NCBI GenBank assembly: GCA_001839685.1
Contig: MLAK01001193.1
Span: forward strand, 51,265 to 110,251
DNA length: 58,987 nucleotides
Direction: 5' to 3'
Source of the DNA: Tritrichomonas foetus
Lineage: Eukaryota; Parabasalia; Tritrichomonadida; Tritrichomonadidae
The notes beneath the pieces were generated by a model that was given only the letters and a program-made list of their open reading frames with translations, had not been told where the DNA came from and did no database searches. The position numbers were made by a program, and so were the translations under genes. This document shows, piece by piece, positions 1 through 9,211 of the stretch. Positions within the stretch are counted from its first letter, which is position 1, and each line of letters opens with the position of its first letter.

Positions 1-185
1 CGAAAAGGCCACTTTTTTTCAGACATTCAATCGAAAAGGCCACTTTTTTTCAGACATGCAAACGAAAAGGTCACTTTTTTGGGAATTTCAATCGAAACAA
101 AAAGAAAGCATTTCGAAACAATCAGAAAAGTTTCGAAAAAGCCACTTTTTCTAGGAAATCCAATCGAAATACTCAGAAAACCAAT
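1..185. repeat. Degenerate ~31-bp tandem repeat at window edge
   Basis: Three clear units of 31, 31 and 30 bp (1-31, 32-62, 63-92) share the core cgaaaaggccacttttttt followed by a short tail ending in caat or caaa. Further degraded copies of the cgaaa...caat pattern continue to about 185. The array probably extends upstream of the window. No coding frame in it looks real. Confidence 0.7.
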
Positions 186-1168
186 CGAGAATGACTGTAT
201 CTCTACTCCTTTCAAAGTAGGACTTCGATTTCCTTGAATAGATTGAAGGATATTAATATTAAAGGACAGAGTATCATTGTGTGCAATCATTTTATTTTTT
301 ATTTATTTTTTTTTTAGTATGGACATTTCCTACAAGACTGGTCATTCTATTTGTATCATTTTGTGGTTTAACCGATTTATTGACCTTCAAAGGTCAATTA
401 TATTGATGAACAATGTACATTTGCTCGAAGAGATTTTCATCACAAATTGAGTTTCAATGATGAAAATAACAACAAAAGTAGAGATGAAGTTCGAAGAAAA
501 TTTATCGATGTATTTTTTGAATGGGGTTTATGGATTTGAAAGAATTTTATATCAAGATTTTTGATGAAAAAGTTCGTTAAAAACTTTGTGATTGAATTAT
601 TTTATCTTTCTCAGAATTTCTCAGAATAGATATTATCGTGAATATTTCAATTTAAATCAAATGTCTTTATCAATAAGTAGGTTTTATTGAAGAGATGACG
701 CCTGTCAACAACAAGCTTGTAAAACAGAGTTTCCCAAATCATAAATGATAAATTGAGACATCTTTGAAAATAAATTTGAAATAGGTCATCAACATTGAAT
801 CTTTTCTTTAGAAAAATTTATATTTTCAAAGAAACTCCTGGATTTAAAAATAGCCGCTGAGTTCTCAAAATTGAATTCAAACTTTTTCAATATGTATTTG
901 GCCATGGCATCCAACATTATTACATTTTTGTACCCATACACAGTTTCTAATCATGATATATATGTAAACTCTGAGGAAAATGAAATTCAGAGTATAAAAT
1001 GTAAGATGAATGGTATTCAACATTTTGTTTATTTTTTATTTTTCTTTTCAAAATCATCAATCACATTTTCTGAGTTATCCACAGAAAATTGAATATGATT
1101 ATCCTATCGATTATATTCAAATATTTCAATATTATCACAAAAATCTTCATCATTTTTTTTCTTGGATC
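186..1168. other. AT-rich intergenic region
   Basis: I see no supported gene, RNA or repeat here. Short open frames on both strands lack recognisable composition. The last 160 bp is open in the frame of the downstream surface-protein gene but is very T/A-rich with no signal-peptide-like start, so I treat it as 5' flank. A TCATTTTTT stretch about 20 nt before the ATG at 1169 resembles the trichomonad initiator (TCA followed by pyrimidines), which is only suggestive. Confidence 0.5.
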
Positions 1169-2827
1169 ATGCTGAATCTTTCTCTCGTTTCTCTTATTAT
1201 TTCAAGCGGTTCACACTCACCACTATTTGCTCACACAGCGAGGTATTCATCAGCATCATCTTACTCTACTCTCTCATTAACGAGGTGCTTATTTACGCGA
1301 CAATTTTCACCAATTGTGTTCACAAAAGATGGAGCCCCACTTAATTTGAATGTCATCGATAGCGAATTTGCTCGATTTTTAGATTCAGCGATTCAATTGA
1401 ATTCTGCTTTTGGAAACTGGATTGACCAAGATCGAACGACTGACTGCAGCACAGACGATAACTGCCGCCCTATTATTACTTGCCCGCATGCCCAGTTGAT
1501 TAATACAAAATTCCATGATTTCTCATCCGACAGATTGGTTGGTTCTGCTTTCGGGGCACAGCATAACACTCAGGTCACAATTGATAGGTGCTCATTTTGG
1601 AACGTATATTGTACTCAGGACAACGGCGCTGGTATTCTTTTCACTAATGTCGAAAAACCTGTCAGCATGACCGCGACTTGCTTTTCTGAATGTTCCACAA
1701 ACTTGGCATCCAAGAAGGGAAGAATTCACACATTCGACTTGCTCACAAAAGACGCTTTAACGATATCCCAGTGCTCAGTCTTTAAGTGTGGAGAAGGCCA
1801 ATCGCTCGATGTTGCTGTTTGCGGAGGAGGAAAGGCAATGAATATCGAGAAATTTAACAGCTCATATAATACTCTAAGTGATGGTGGTGCTGCTTTAACC
1901 ATTACACACAAAGCAATCAGCTCTTTCAAAATGCAATTTTTGCATTTTCAAGATTGTGGTGAGTTTAATACTCAGTTCAAAATCGGTCCAGAAGATGATC
2001 TTACCAACAATGCTGCCACATTTTCGATTGAAAATTCGAACTTTATTAATCTAAAAAGTGATTCATTTTTCGAATTGGGTGCATCAACTACCAAGAAAAT
2101 AAGTTATTCTTATTCACTTGCCAATTGTGTTTTGACACTTCATGATTCATTTGCAGGACAAAGTCACTATTGTCCAATCTATGCATCAAGCAAAAATAAT
2201 GTGAAAGTATTAAGTGTAACAAATTGCGTTTCAAATTGTGAATGGAAAAATCAAGCTGATCAAAAGCCAGCTGGTTGGAAAGTAGAAGCCAATCCAAAAC
2301 CTTTAAAGATCGAAGGTCTTCTGGGAACTGGAAATACATGTAATCCAAATGTTATACCTGTTCCACCAGTCGAAACACCAGAACAACCTAATCCAGATCC
2401 ACCAGTTGAGACACCAGACAAACCTAATCCAGATCCTCCAGTCGAAACACCAGATAAACCAAATCCGGATCCACCAGTGGAGACACCAGACAAACCAAAT
2501 CCAGATCCACCAGTAGAGTCATCAGATAAACCAAATCCAGATCCTCCAGAACAGAAAACACCCAATCCTGATGAAAGCCCAGATAAACCAAAGACTGCTG
2601 ATCCTGGAGATGAAAGCGCAATAGTACCAACTGATGAAAATGAAAACACAGGTACAGATGATGATAGTCAAGTAAATGGTGGTGGAAGTAAATTATCAGG
2701 TGGCGCAATTGCAGGAATTGTCATTGGCGTTCTTGTCGTTGTCGGTATTGTGATTGGAGCTGTAGTATTCTTAAAAATCAGAAAAGCTGCCAAAGTATCT
2801 TCATCAGCAGGAAATGTTGAAGTATAA
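1169..2827 (+). CDS. Type I membrane surface protein with proline-rich stalk
   Basis: Predicted 552-aa cell-surface protein. I chose the ATG at 1169 because it begins a plausible signal peptide (MLNLSLVSLIISS); the open frame extends 53 codons further upstream but those look untranslated. Residues about 30-390 are rich in short Cys/Ser/Asn beta-strand-like segments (for example FSECSTN, ISQCSVFKCG, FSIENSNFINL), as in right-handed beta-helix or Pmp-like surface proteins of trichomonads. Residues about 399-460 are a proline-rich tandem repeat, followed by an acidic linker. A single hydrophobic helix (about 512-534, AIAGIVIGVLVVVGIVIG) is followed by a short basic tail. This is the classic ectodomain, rigid stalk, anchor layout. 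The ligand and exact family are unknown; assignment rests on architecture only. Confidence 0.75.
   Translation: MLNLSLVSLIISSGSHSPLFAHTARYSSASSYSTLSLTRCLFTRQFSPIVFTKDGAPLNLNVIDSEFARFLDSAIQLNSAFGNWIDQDRTTDCSTDDNCRPIITCPHAQLINTKFHDFSSDRLVGSAFGAQHNTQVTIDRCSFWNVYCTQDNGAGILFTNVEKPVSMTATCFSECSTNLASKKGRIHTFDLLTKDALTISQCSVFKCGEGQSLDVAVCGGGKAMNIEKFNSSYNTLSDGGAALTITHKAISSFKMQFLHFQDCGEFNTQFKIGPEDDLTNNAATFSIENSNFINLKSDSFFELGASTTKKISYSYSLANCVLTLHDSFAGQSHYCPIYASSKNNVKVLSVTNCVSNCEWKNQADQKPAGWKVEANPKPLKIEGLLGTGNTCNPNVIPVPPVETPEQPNPDPPVETPDKPNPDPPVETPDKPNPDPPVETPDKPNPDPPVESSDKPNPDPPEQKTPNPDESPDKPKTADPGDESAIVPTDENENTGTDDDSQVNGGGSKLSGGAIAGIVIGVLVVVGIVIGAVVFLKIRKAAKVSSSAGNVEV
2363..2542 (+). repeat. 36-bp coding tandem repeat, PPVETPDKPNPD units
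   Basis: Five 12-residue units (PPVETPEQPNPD, three copies of PPVETPDKPNPD, PPVESSDKPNPD) lie end to end in the stalk of the surface protein. Synonymous differences between units (cca/cct, gtc/gtt/gtg/gta) show the array is not a recent perfect expansion. Such Pro-rich segments usually form extended spacers that lift the ectodomain from the membrane. Confidence 0.9.
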
Positions 2828-2935
2828 TTTAATAAAATATGCCATTACCGAAAATTATTCATTCAGCTTTATTTTGCTTCTTTATTGTGAGATAAAATAT
2901 GCTATTAGTGATAATGATTTTGAAATAGAATAAAT

Positions 2936-2951
2936 TGTTTGTCGACAAACA
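2936..2951. other. 16-bp perfect palindrome
   Basis: TGTTTGTCGACAAACA is a perfect palindrome about 110 bp downstream of the surface-protein stop codon. It could be a protein-binding site or a relic of a mobile-element end; nothing else nearby decides between these. Confidence 0.4.
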
Positions 2952-3056
2952 CAATATTCATCTTGGAAGAAAGAATTGATATATATATATCTCAGAGAAT
3001 ATTTTTGGAAAAACTGAATAATTCATTTCTTCATTGTTTCCGATTTCCCAGATAGT

Positions 3057-3669
3057 GTTGCACCAGGTGAAACGGGAACTTTTGAATATTCATATCTAAT
3101 GTTAAATAGTAAGTGCTCTATAGATGCTTATGGTTGGATATCTGTGGGCTGACTCACCAGAGAATGGTGTTACTGCCGTTGCTGTGACTAGCGGATCGTA
3201 AGGGTTGGCTGATTCTGAAGCGCTTCGTTTAGGAAAACTCTTCTGAGATACTCGCCGAGAGTTCCATTTCTATAACGACACGAGATTTCCTGATGAGACA
3301 TTGAAAGCTGCTCTTGACTTCCAGCGTACTGAGTTCCCTGTTGTTACCTCCGATTCTGGAGAAAATCCAACAGCTAGATCTTCTCAAGATGTAAGGAAAC
3401 TTACAAAAAGATCAATTATGGCTCTCACTGATTGATCAACAAATGAAGTCCTTGAAAGTATCCCATATAAGCTCGTCAAAAGACCAATTTCACCACTTGA
3501 TAAAGATATCGAAGCAGAATTGACAGTTTATCACACAATAACAGAGAATAGAAATAGAAATTGAATAAAGAAACTGCTTTCTCATGATTTCAATAGATTA
3601 CGAATTTCATTCGCAAGTTTCAAATCCATTTACGATAAAGAATGTCGACGTAATATGATTTCAATTTGA
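3057..3669 (+). pseudogene. Decayed MlrC-like (M81 family) gene fragment
   Basis: Frame 3057 encodes a coherent stretch ending at a TGA (3150-3152). A +1 frame from 3151 then continues to 3669, with in-frame stops at 3199 (TAA), 3244, 3433 and 3562 (TGA). The readable peptide includes DSPENGVTAVAVTSGS, GLADSEALRLGKLF, DTRREFHF and PVVTSDSGENPTA. From family knowledge this order matches the C-terminal half of bacterial MlrC/M81 proteins: WADxP, then VVVTxGD, then A-x-x-LA-x-x-x-W-x-x-RxxF, then the SDSGDNPTAG motif. The region is also richer in G and C than its flanks. I infer a relic of a bacterial-type gene, possibly acquired by transfer. The last third, after the SDSG motif, does not match the family as I know it. 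No full-length copy lies in this window. Confidence 0.55.
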
Positions 3670-3943
3670 TTACTTAATTCATTTTTATTTCATTCATATG
3701 GAATTTTTCTTTTTCTTTGTCCTTATTTCCCCTCAAGCAAAAATTGATAAAGATTCACTTCAATGCATTAAGTAATTCTTAGATAATATGAATAGTTTTA
3801 ACCATATATTAAGCTTATTTTTCTTCATTTTTCAATCAAAAAGAGAAATGATCTTTTTTCCCCAATAATAATTGAAAACGAAAGAGCATAGAGTTGGATA
3901 GATACGTAGTTTAGTTAAGGTTATAAATCCGTGCAAAAGTTAT

Positions 3944-4645
3944 TTAAAAGAAATCAAAAGTTGGCTCAATTGTAAAATTTAAGAGTTCAACTGGCCAGTC
4001 AATCATTTCACCGTCCCAGAAATCCACATCCTTTGGGCTTTGAGTGTCACTACTTGACTCACTTTCCTCTGAACTTCTATTTCTATCATTTAAATCTATT
4101 ATAGCATTCGCTGAATTGTTTGGAATCACATCTTTAGGGGCCACAACATCAGGATGTTTTTTTTCTATTTGCTGTTGTTGTTGTTGTTTTTTTTTATGAC
4201 CAATACGTTTATTATTTGGCTCATCGACAACTTTTCTTGGGTCGAGGGAGTAAATTCCATTATCATCCACATCACATCTTGATTTTAGCTTCGAATACCA
4301 TCTGTTTTTGATTGAGTTGTCGCTACGTCCTGGCATCATCTTTGATATCACAGCCCATTTTGTTCCAAGTTCATTAACTTTTTGAACGATTATTTGGTCC
4401 TCCTCAGGTGTAAAAGGAGCCAAGTTGTTATTGGGGGATAGGTAATATGTCCATCGGTCCCTGCACTGCCTGGGTGTTCTCCATGGAAGTAATTTTGCAA
4501 CTGCCTCCCAATTGTTGTCGAACTTGGCAGCTGTCACGCATTTGATAATAGTTTTGTCTTCGCTCACGCTGAAGACGCGCCTTCGGCAATTCTGTGCACG
4601 GCTGAGAAGTTCTGATGTACGTACTCTTTTGGATTTCTTAATCAT
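3944..4645 (-). CDS. R2R3-type Myb DNA-binding protein
   Basis: Predicted 233-aa nuclear transcription factor. Two Myb repeats are clear: R2 at about residues 22-70 (F25, W46, W65) and R3 at about 76-120 (F78, W97, W116, ending NSIKNRWYSKL). The first aromatic of each repeat is Phe rather than Trp, a common substitution. A basic linker with a short poly-Gln run (about residues 152-157) and an acidic Ser-rich C-terminus follow. The ATG at 4645 is preferred over an upstream in-frame ATG at 4774, because the extra 43 residues are AT-driven and hydrophobic while the chosen start gives a basic N-terminus (MIKKSKRVR). Trichomonads have many Myb genes, some binding promoter elements beside the initiator; the target of this one is unknown. 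It is convergent with the MlrC relic. Confidence 0.9.
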   Translation of the reverse strand: MIKKSKRVRTSELLSRAQNCRRRVFSVSEDKTIIKCVTAAKFDNNWEAVAKLLPWRTPRQCRDRWTYYLSPNNNLAPFTPEEDQIIVQKVNELGTKWAVISKMMPGRSDNSIKNRWYSKLKSRCDVDDNGIYSLDPRKVVDEPNNKRIGHKKKQQQQQQIEKKHPDVVAPKDVIPNNSANAIIDLNDRNRSSEESESSSDTQSPKDVDFWDGEMIDWPVELLNFTIEPTFDFF

Positions 4646-6347
4646 TGTGTCTAATATGTCACAATGTAACAATAAAAATGATCCTATGTGATGAGTAGAA
4701 TTGAATGAGTTTATTGAATACAATAGAATATTATAAATATAGTTAACAGTTCTCATCAAAATATTCACTATCATTCACAAATTTCAGAGGGAAGAGACTT
4801 TGTTATTGAAAAAATTGTGATTTAAAAGTTATTTAATCAGAAAATTTCGAGCTAGTTAACAATTAACTATGATCAGATACAAAAAAATATTGAATATTTT
4901 TGAATGCCTATTAAAATCATTATAAAATTATTGAATCATAAATAAAAAATTTATTTACTCAAACGAATTGACCAAATAAACACCCTGCTACTTTGCCCTA
5001 TAGAATATATTTATGCAGTGAGAAAGGAGTATAAAGATCATGTTTCAATCAATTCAAAAAAAGTAAATTCATATCCTTCTTTTTTCATTGTATTGAAAGC
5101 CTTTCAATTTAGCAAATGACGCCAAAATTTGTAAAAGATATATAATTCTCATTGAACAAATTGAAAATTCCATACATGATTCAATTTTCATTTATTGGTG
5201 AATCTCCTGATGATTTTTTCATGAAAATTTACCTATAGATACTTTGGTACTGATATCGTTTTAGAATAATTATATAAAATAAATTGAGTAATTGACGATT
5301 ATATTTCTCACAATCAAAGTCTCCTCACCTCTATTTTGAATTAATTTAATCTATCAATATTTTCTATCGATTTATCTCTCAGAGATATTTTGCCAAAGGA
5401 ATTTAGTATCGTTTATTGGGAAGAGAAAATCTAAAAATCATCAGAAAGTGTGTAAATAAATTGTAATAAGTTATCTCAAAATATCTTTACGGAAACGATG
5501 AAGATATTCGAGAAAAGATATAATAGAGAAAATTAAACTATTCATAGAAAATAATTCAATCTGTGAATTAGACAAAACATTTTCACCATAAATGATATTT
5601 TTATCAATATTTTTAGAAAAAAGCATCAAAGCATATAACCAAAACAATCTTCAGAAATAACAGTATTTTCTATATCGTTTACAATTGACTAAATTTATAT
5701 AGATATTTTATATTGATATTAATTTCGATTGATCATTTTCATGATATCTTGTTTTATCAAACTCACAATGTAAAAAGACATTTCAAAAGGTGTATATATA
5801 TGTATTTATAAGCTCATTCTAGAGGCAATCTTTTTTAACTCCAAAAATGACTTTTTATTATTTTTTTCCACATATTAGCCCACACTATTATCAAAACACC
5901 ACCATTATTTAAATACTTTACTTTGTATCAAGGGGATTTTTTTATGATAATAAACTCAAATGGGATAGCATCAGCAGGAAGTTGATATATTCTATTGATT
6001 AAGAATGAATATTGTTTACACAATGTGAAAAATCCCTGTCTTCTAATTTGAAAATTTCTATATGATACATCAAGCGAGCTGACTTTACTGGCCCTTTCAA
6101 CTCATTCCACAATTGGAATAGGGGAAACTTAGTGACCACCGATAAGGGAAAGCTCAAATATCTCACAAAGATCACAATACATCAACTTATTCATATATTA
6201 TACCTAATATTAGCTTAATTGGACCTAAAATATCTAACACTATCGAAGAAATTGTATTTCCCTATAGATTTCACAGGAAGATTTTTTCGAGGTTTCAAAA
6301 TGAAATCCAATTGAAATTGTTTTATTGTCACAATTTGAATGCCAGAA
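4646..6347. other. Long AT-rich intergenic region
   Basis: About 1.7 kb without a supportable gene. Both strands are densely stopped, with only short T/A-rich open frames, and I found no tRNA-like or rRNA-like segment. It holds the upstream region of the Myb gene. Confidence 0.5.
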
Positions 6348-6380
6348 AATCGGATTGTTGATTCATACAACAATCCGATT
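6348..6380. terminator. Perfect 13-bp hairpin downstream of 6488 gene
   Basis: Arms AATCGGATTGTTG (6348-6360) and CAACAATCCGATT (6368-6380) are exact reverse complements around a 7-nt loop. It lies 107 bp past the stop of the minus-strand gene 6488..7168, so it may be in that transcript's 3' end. A role in RNA 3'-end formation or stability is inference only. Confidence 0.4.
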
Positions 6381-6487
6381 AATTCTCAAGATCAAATCAC
6401 CAAAATAAAGTTTAAATAAATTTATTTATTTCCACACATTTTTATTAACTTCATTTAATCTTTCATGATAAAAAAATCACCAAAATA

Positions 6488-7168
6488 TTATATTACAGAT
6501 AAAAATGACCTCTTGTCATTTCTTAATAAGCTTTGCGATCTTCTAAATTTCATTTTCTTTCGTGAAATCCGCGGAGTTGTTGGATTTGTCGTTGTAGGTG
6601 AAACTGAATTTGTTGAAGAGGGCGTCGGCGGCGCAGTTTTTGCAAAATCCGCTTTTGTGTATTTTTTCTCAGGCGCGAAGGCTTTTCTTATTTCTTGTCT
6701 AGATGGAAGCCTTTCCTGAACAGTTCTAGGAACGTATGAACGCGTCGCTTTTGGCCTTTGTTTTAAAGGGTTCTCAATTGGAAATGCAGGAAATTCATAA
6801 TACAGAAAATAGTTATCTTTTGATCCAGGTGCAGGATCATCAGTATATTCATGCAAAAATTGAAAAGTATCATCTTCAACATTTTCACCAGTTTTAAATA
6901 AATTGTTCTTTTTTGACAAATTTAGGTTTGTTCTTAAAGATGTGTTAAAAGAACAATTGCAAGGAGCGGTGGATGAAAATCCTTTCCGCTTAGCCATAGC
7001 AGGTTTATGATACTTCTGTGGGAATTCTTTGCCATCAACAAGAATAAAATGTCTCTTTTCAGGTTTTGGCAAATTCTCTTCAATATGTTTTTTCATGTTA
7101 ACAATTTGAAATGAGTCGCCCTGAATTCCAACCCAATCTTCATGTGGCTTTTGCTCAGGGCGTTTCAT
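6488..7168 (-). CDS. Conserved-looking hypothetical protein, 226 aa
   Basis: I do not recognise this protein. The ATG at 7168 (MKRPEQKPHEDWVG) is the first in-frame AUG; a further 13 codons upstream are open but have no AUG. The protein is basic and soluble with no signal peptide or membrane segment. It has a mixed central region (about 60-150), a Lys/Arg/Pro-rich segment (RPKATRSYVPRTVQERLPS), a Ser/Thr/Pro low-complexity tract (about 185-207) and a very basic C-terminus. This composition resembles small microtubule- or axoneme-associated proteins, but I see no defining motif. Codon use and the absence of stops over 680 bp support a real gene. Confidence 0.6.
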   Translation of the reverse strand: MKRPEQKPHEDWVGIQGDSFQIVNMKKHIEENLPKPEKRHFILVDGKEFPQKYHKPAMAKRKGFSSTAPCNCSFNTSLRTNLNLSKKNNLFKTGENVEDDTFQFLHEYTDDPAPGSKDNYFLYYEFPAFPIENPLKQRPKATRSYVPRTVQERLPSRQEIRKAFAPEKKYTKADFAKTAPPTPSSTNSVSPTTTNPTTPRISRKKMKFRRSQSLLRNDKRSFLSVI

Positions 7169-7410
7169 GGAGATTTTATATTCGTTTTTTTCTTTGAGTT
7201 TATTCAAAATTTGTATAACATTTCAAAATTTCTATACAATTATTTACAGATAGAAGATCAAATTTATGAAAATCTCATCGAGATCTCTCATATGAAATAT
7301 TCATTTTACAATATATTTATTATGGAATTCAAGATAAATATAACTATATATTAGAAATATAAAAGAAAAATTCACTTTATTACATTCTATACTCCACTTT
7401 ACAATGATAA

Positions 7411-8880
7411 TTATTCCACATTCTTCATTTTTTCATCATTTTTCACATTCTCATTATTCTGTTCAGTCTTTTTCTTTTCTTCCATTTTCTTTGCATAGCG
7501 CTTTTTAATATTTTCTTTTTTTGTTTCTTTGTTTTTCGCTCTTGCTTCTGCAATAATTTCATTCATTCTTGGGCGAAATTGTGCAATGAATTTGCGAGGT
7601 GCTAAATCAAAAGCAGCACGATAAAATATATAAAAAAACTCCTCCTAAATTCCTTATATTAAATTTAACATTAGGAACATTTAAAAATCTATGAATAGCT
7701 TCAACGTTTTCATTATTAACAGCAATATGAAGGGCAGTGTCATAAACAATAGAATAAAACTCCATTAAAAGAAAATTATAATTTTATCATCTTGTTGATT
7801 GGGATGAAGTTGTCCAGTTTGAAGCAGTGGGTCAATAATGTCACATTTACAACGTCGAGCAGCGCAATGTAAAACAGTTCTATAAATAATAAAAATAAAC
7901 TCCATTAATTCTATTAAAAAGAACATGATAAAAACTAAAAAGAAAAACTGAATAAAAAACAAATGAAAAAACTGTTCTAATAAATGGATCAATTCCTTTG
8001 AAATGCAACAAATATAAAACAACATCTTTTTTAGCATACAAAGCAGCATGATGAAGTGCAGTTTTATAAAGAAAATATTTAGAATTCCTCCTTTATTTTT
8101 ATGATTTATATCAATATTTGGTTGCTCAAGAAGAAGTTTTACAATTTGTAATGATCCACGATGTGATGCTTTCATTAATGCCGTATCACCATTTTGATTA
8201 ACTGCATTTATATCAATTTTTCCTTCTTCGATTATTCTTTTTGCTTCTTCATAGTTGTTTTGATCTGCTGCAGTATGAAGTGGTGTTGTAATGCCAATTT
8301 CTTCTTTAATTAATTGATCTTGAAAAGAATTGAATAATTCCTTAAATTCTTTCGATTTTTGACATGAATCAACTAATCCTTGTGTAAAATTAGCACTATT
8401 TTGAAGAAGAACTGATGCTATTTTAATGGATTTCTTTTCAACTGCTTCAATGATTGGTGCTCTAACAAATTCATCTGAATAATTTACATCATCAAGCTTG
8501 TTTTCAATGATGAAATTGAACATATCTAAATTGAGAAAATGAACAGCAGCAAAAATGATTCCATTTTTATTTGAATTATGATTAAGAAGAAAATCAAACG
8601 ATTTTTGTTGGTTTCCAGCAATTGAATAATGAATAGGAATAAAACGGAATTTATTCTGACTAAATTTGTTAATATCTGCACCTTTTTCAGTTAAAAATGA
8701 AAGGCATTTTAATGATCCATAAAATGAAGCAATTGAAATTATTGGTGTTTCATCATTGAATATTTCTGGAATTGATCTATTTCCATTATTTTTGAAAGTA
8801 TGATCAGGAGATATGTCTGAGTTAAGAATGGCTTGTAAATATTCGACATTATCAGCTTTGATCTCAAAGAAAATCTCCAT
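7411..8880 (-). pseudogene. Ankyrin-repeat gene interrupted by short phase-locked insertions
   Basis: From the ATG at 8880 about 265 residues are continuously open: a divergent alpha-helical N-terminal half, then ankyrin repeats (TPLHTAADQNNYEEAKRII; GDTALMKASHRGSLQIVKLL). After the Lys-Asn-Lys-Gly-Gly at about 8086 the frame is broken, but ankyrin sequence resumes in other frames: TALHHAALYAKKDVVLYLL, TVLHCAARRCKCDIIDPLL, DTALHIAVNNENVEAIHRFL and AAFDLAPRKF. A basic coiled-coil-like tail, rich in Lys and Glu, ends at a stop at 7411. Each break sits just before the conserved T-A-L-H turn. Insertions lie at 8066-8085, 7882-7900, 7742-7760 and 7621-7639, with a further break near 7767-7785 and a T-rich in-frame stretch near 7905-7965. 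Either this is a decaying pseudogene or the pieces are removed at RNA level. Scored as a pseudogene by default. Confidence 0.6.
7621..8085 (-). repeat. Four T-rich 19-20-nt insertions at equivalent ankyrin positions
   Basis: Read on the minus strand the insertions are ATTCTAAATATTTTCTTTAT (8066-8085, 20 nt), GTTTATTTTTATTATTTAT (7882-7900), GTTTTATTCTATTGTTTAT (7742-7760) and GTTTTTTTATATATTTTAT (7621-7639), the last three being 19 nt. Removing each restores an ankyrin frame of the form Gly-x-Thr/Ala-Ala/Val-Leu/Phe. Three begin GTTT, all end TTTAT, and all follow a GGA codon. They have no AG at the restored 3' boundary, so they are not standard GT-AG introns as placed. Confidence 0.65.
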
Positions 8881-9211
8881 TTTAAAAATGTGAGAAGAAT
8901 TTTCAAAATTTTCTATCACTATTTAATTACATTGAATTTACATATGGTCTGATATTTTGAAAATCCGACCAAATATTATATTAAAAAGTTATTCTCTTTC
9001 ATCAACTTTGACACCCTTAAAAGAATTCGGAGAATTACACAACTCGCGAACTTTGCAAAAAAATTATAACCAAGATCGTGATTTCCAATAGAAAGCTTTA
9101 TCTAAAATACAGAAATATGCAAAAAAATCATCTAAAAATTTCTAATTTTTCAATTCGACCATCATCTCGCATTATAATAGATTTATATGTATAAATTCAT
9201 ATAAATAAAAA
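8881..9211. other. Intergenic region between minus-strand genes
   Basis: 331 bp of AT-rich sequence between the ankyrin gene start and the stop of the alpha-solenoid gene. Nothing further is visible. Confidence 0.5.

Noticed and set aside
3150..3669. TGA read as Trp in the MlrC relic (alternative genetic code)
   Set aside because: A TAA stop and a frameshift are also present, and neighbouring intact genes use TGG for Trp. TGG-to-TGA mutation is simpler.
7882..7902. A 21-nt GT...AG intron ending in TATAG in the ankyrin gene
   Set aside because: Splicing there gives the wrong frame for the following ankyrin repeat, and the other three insertions lack the AG.
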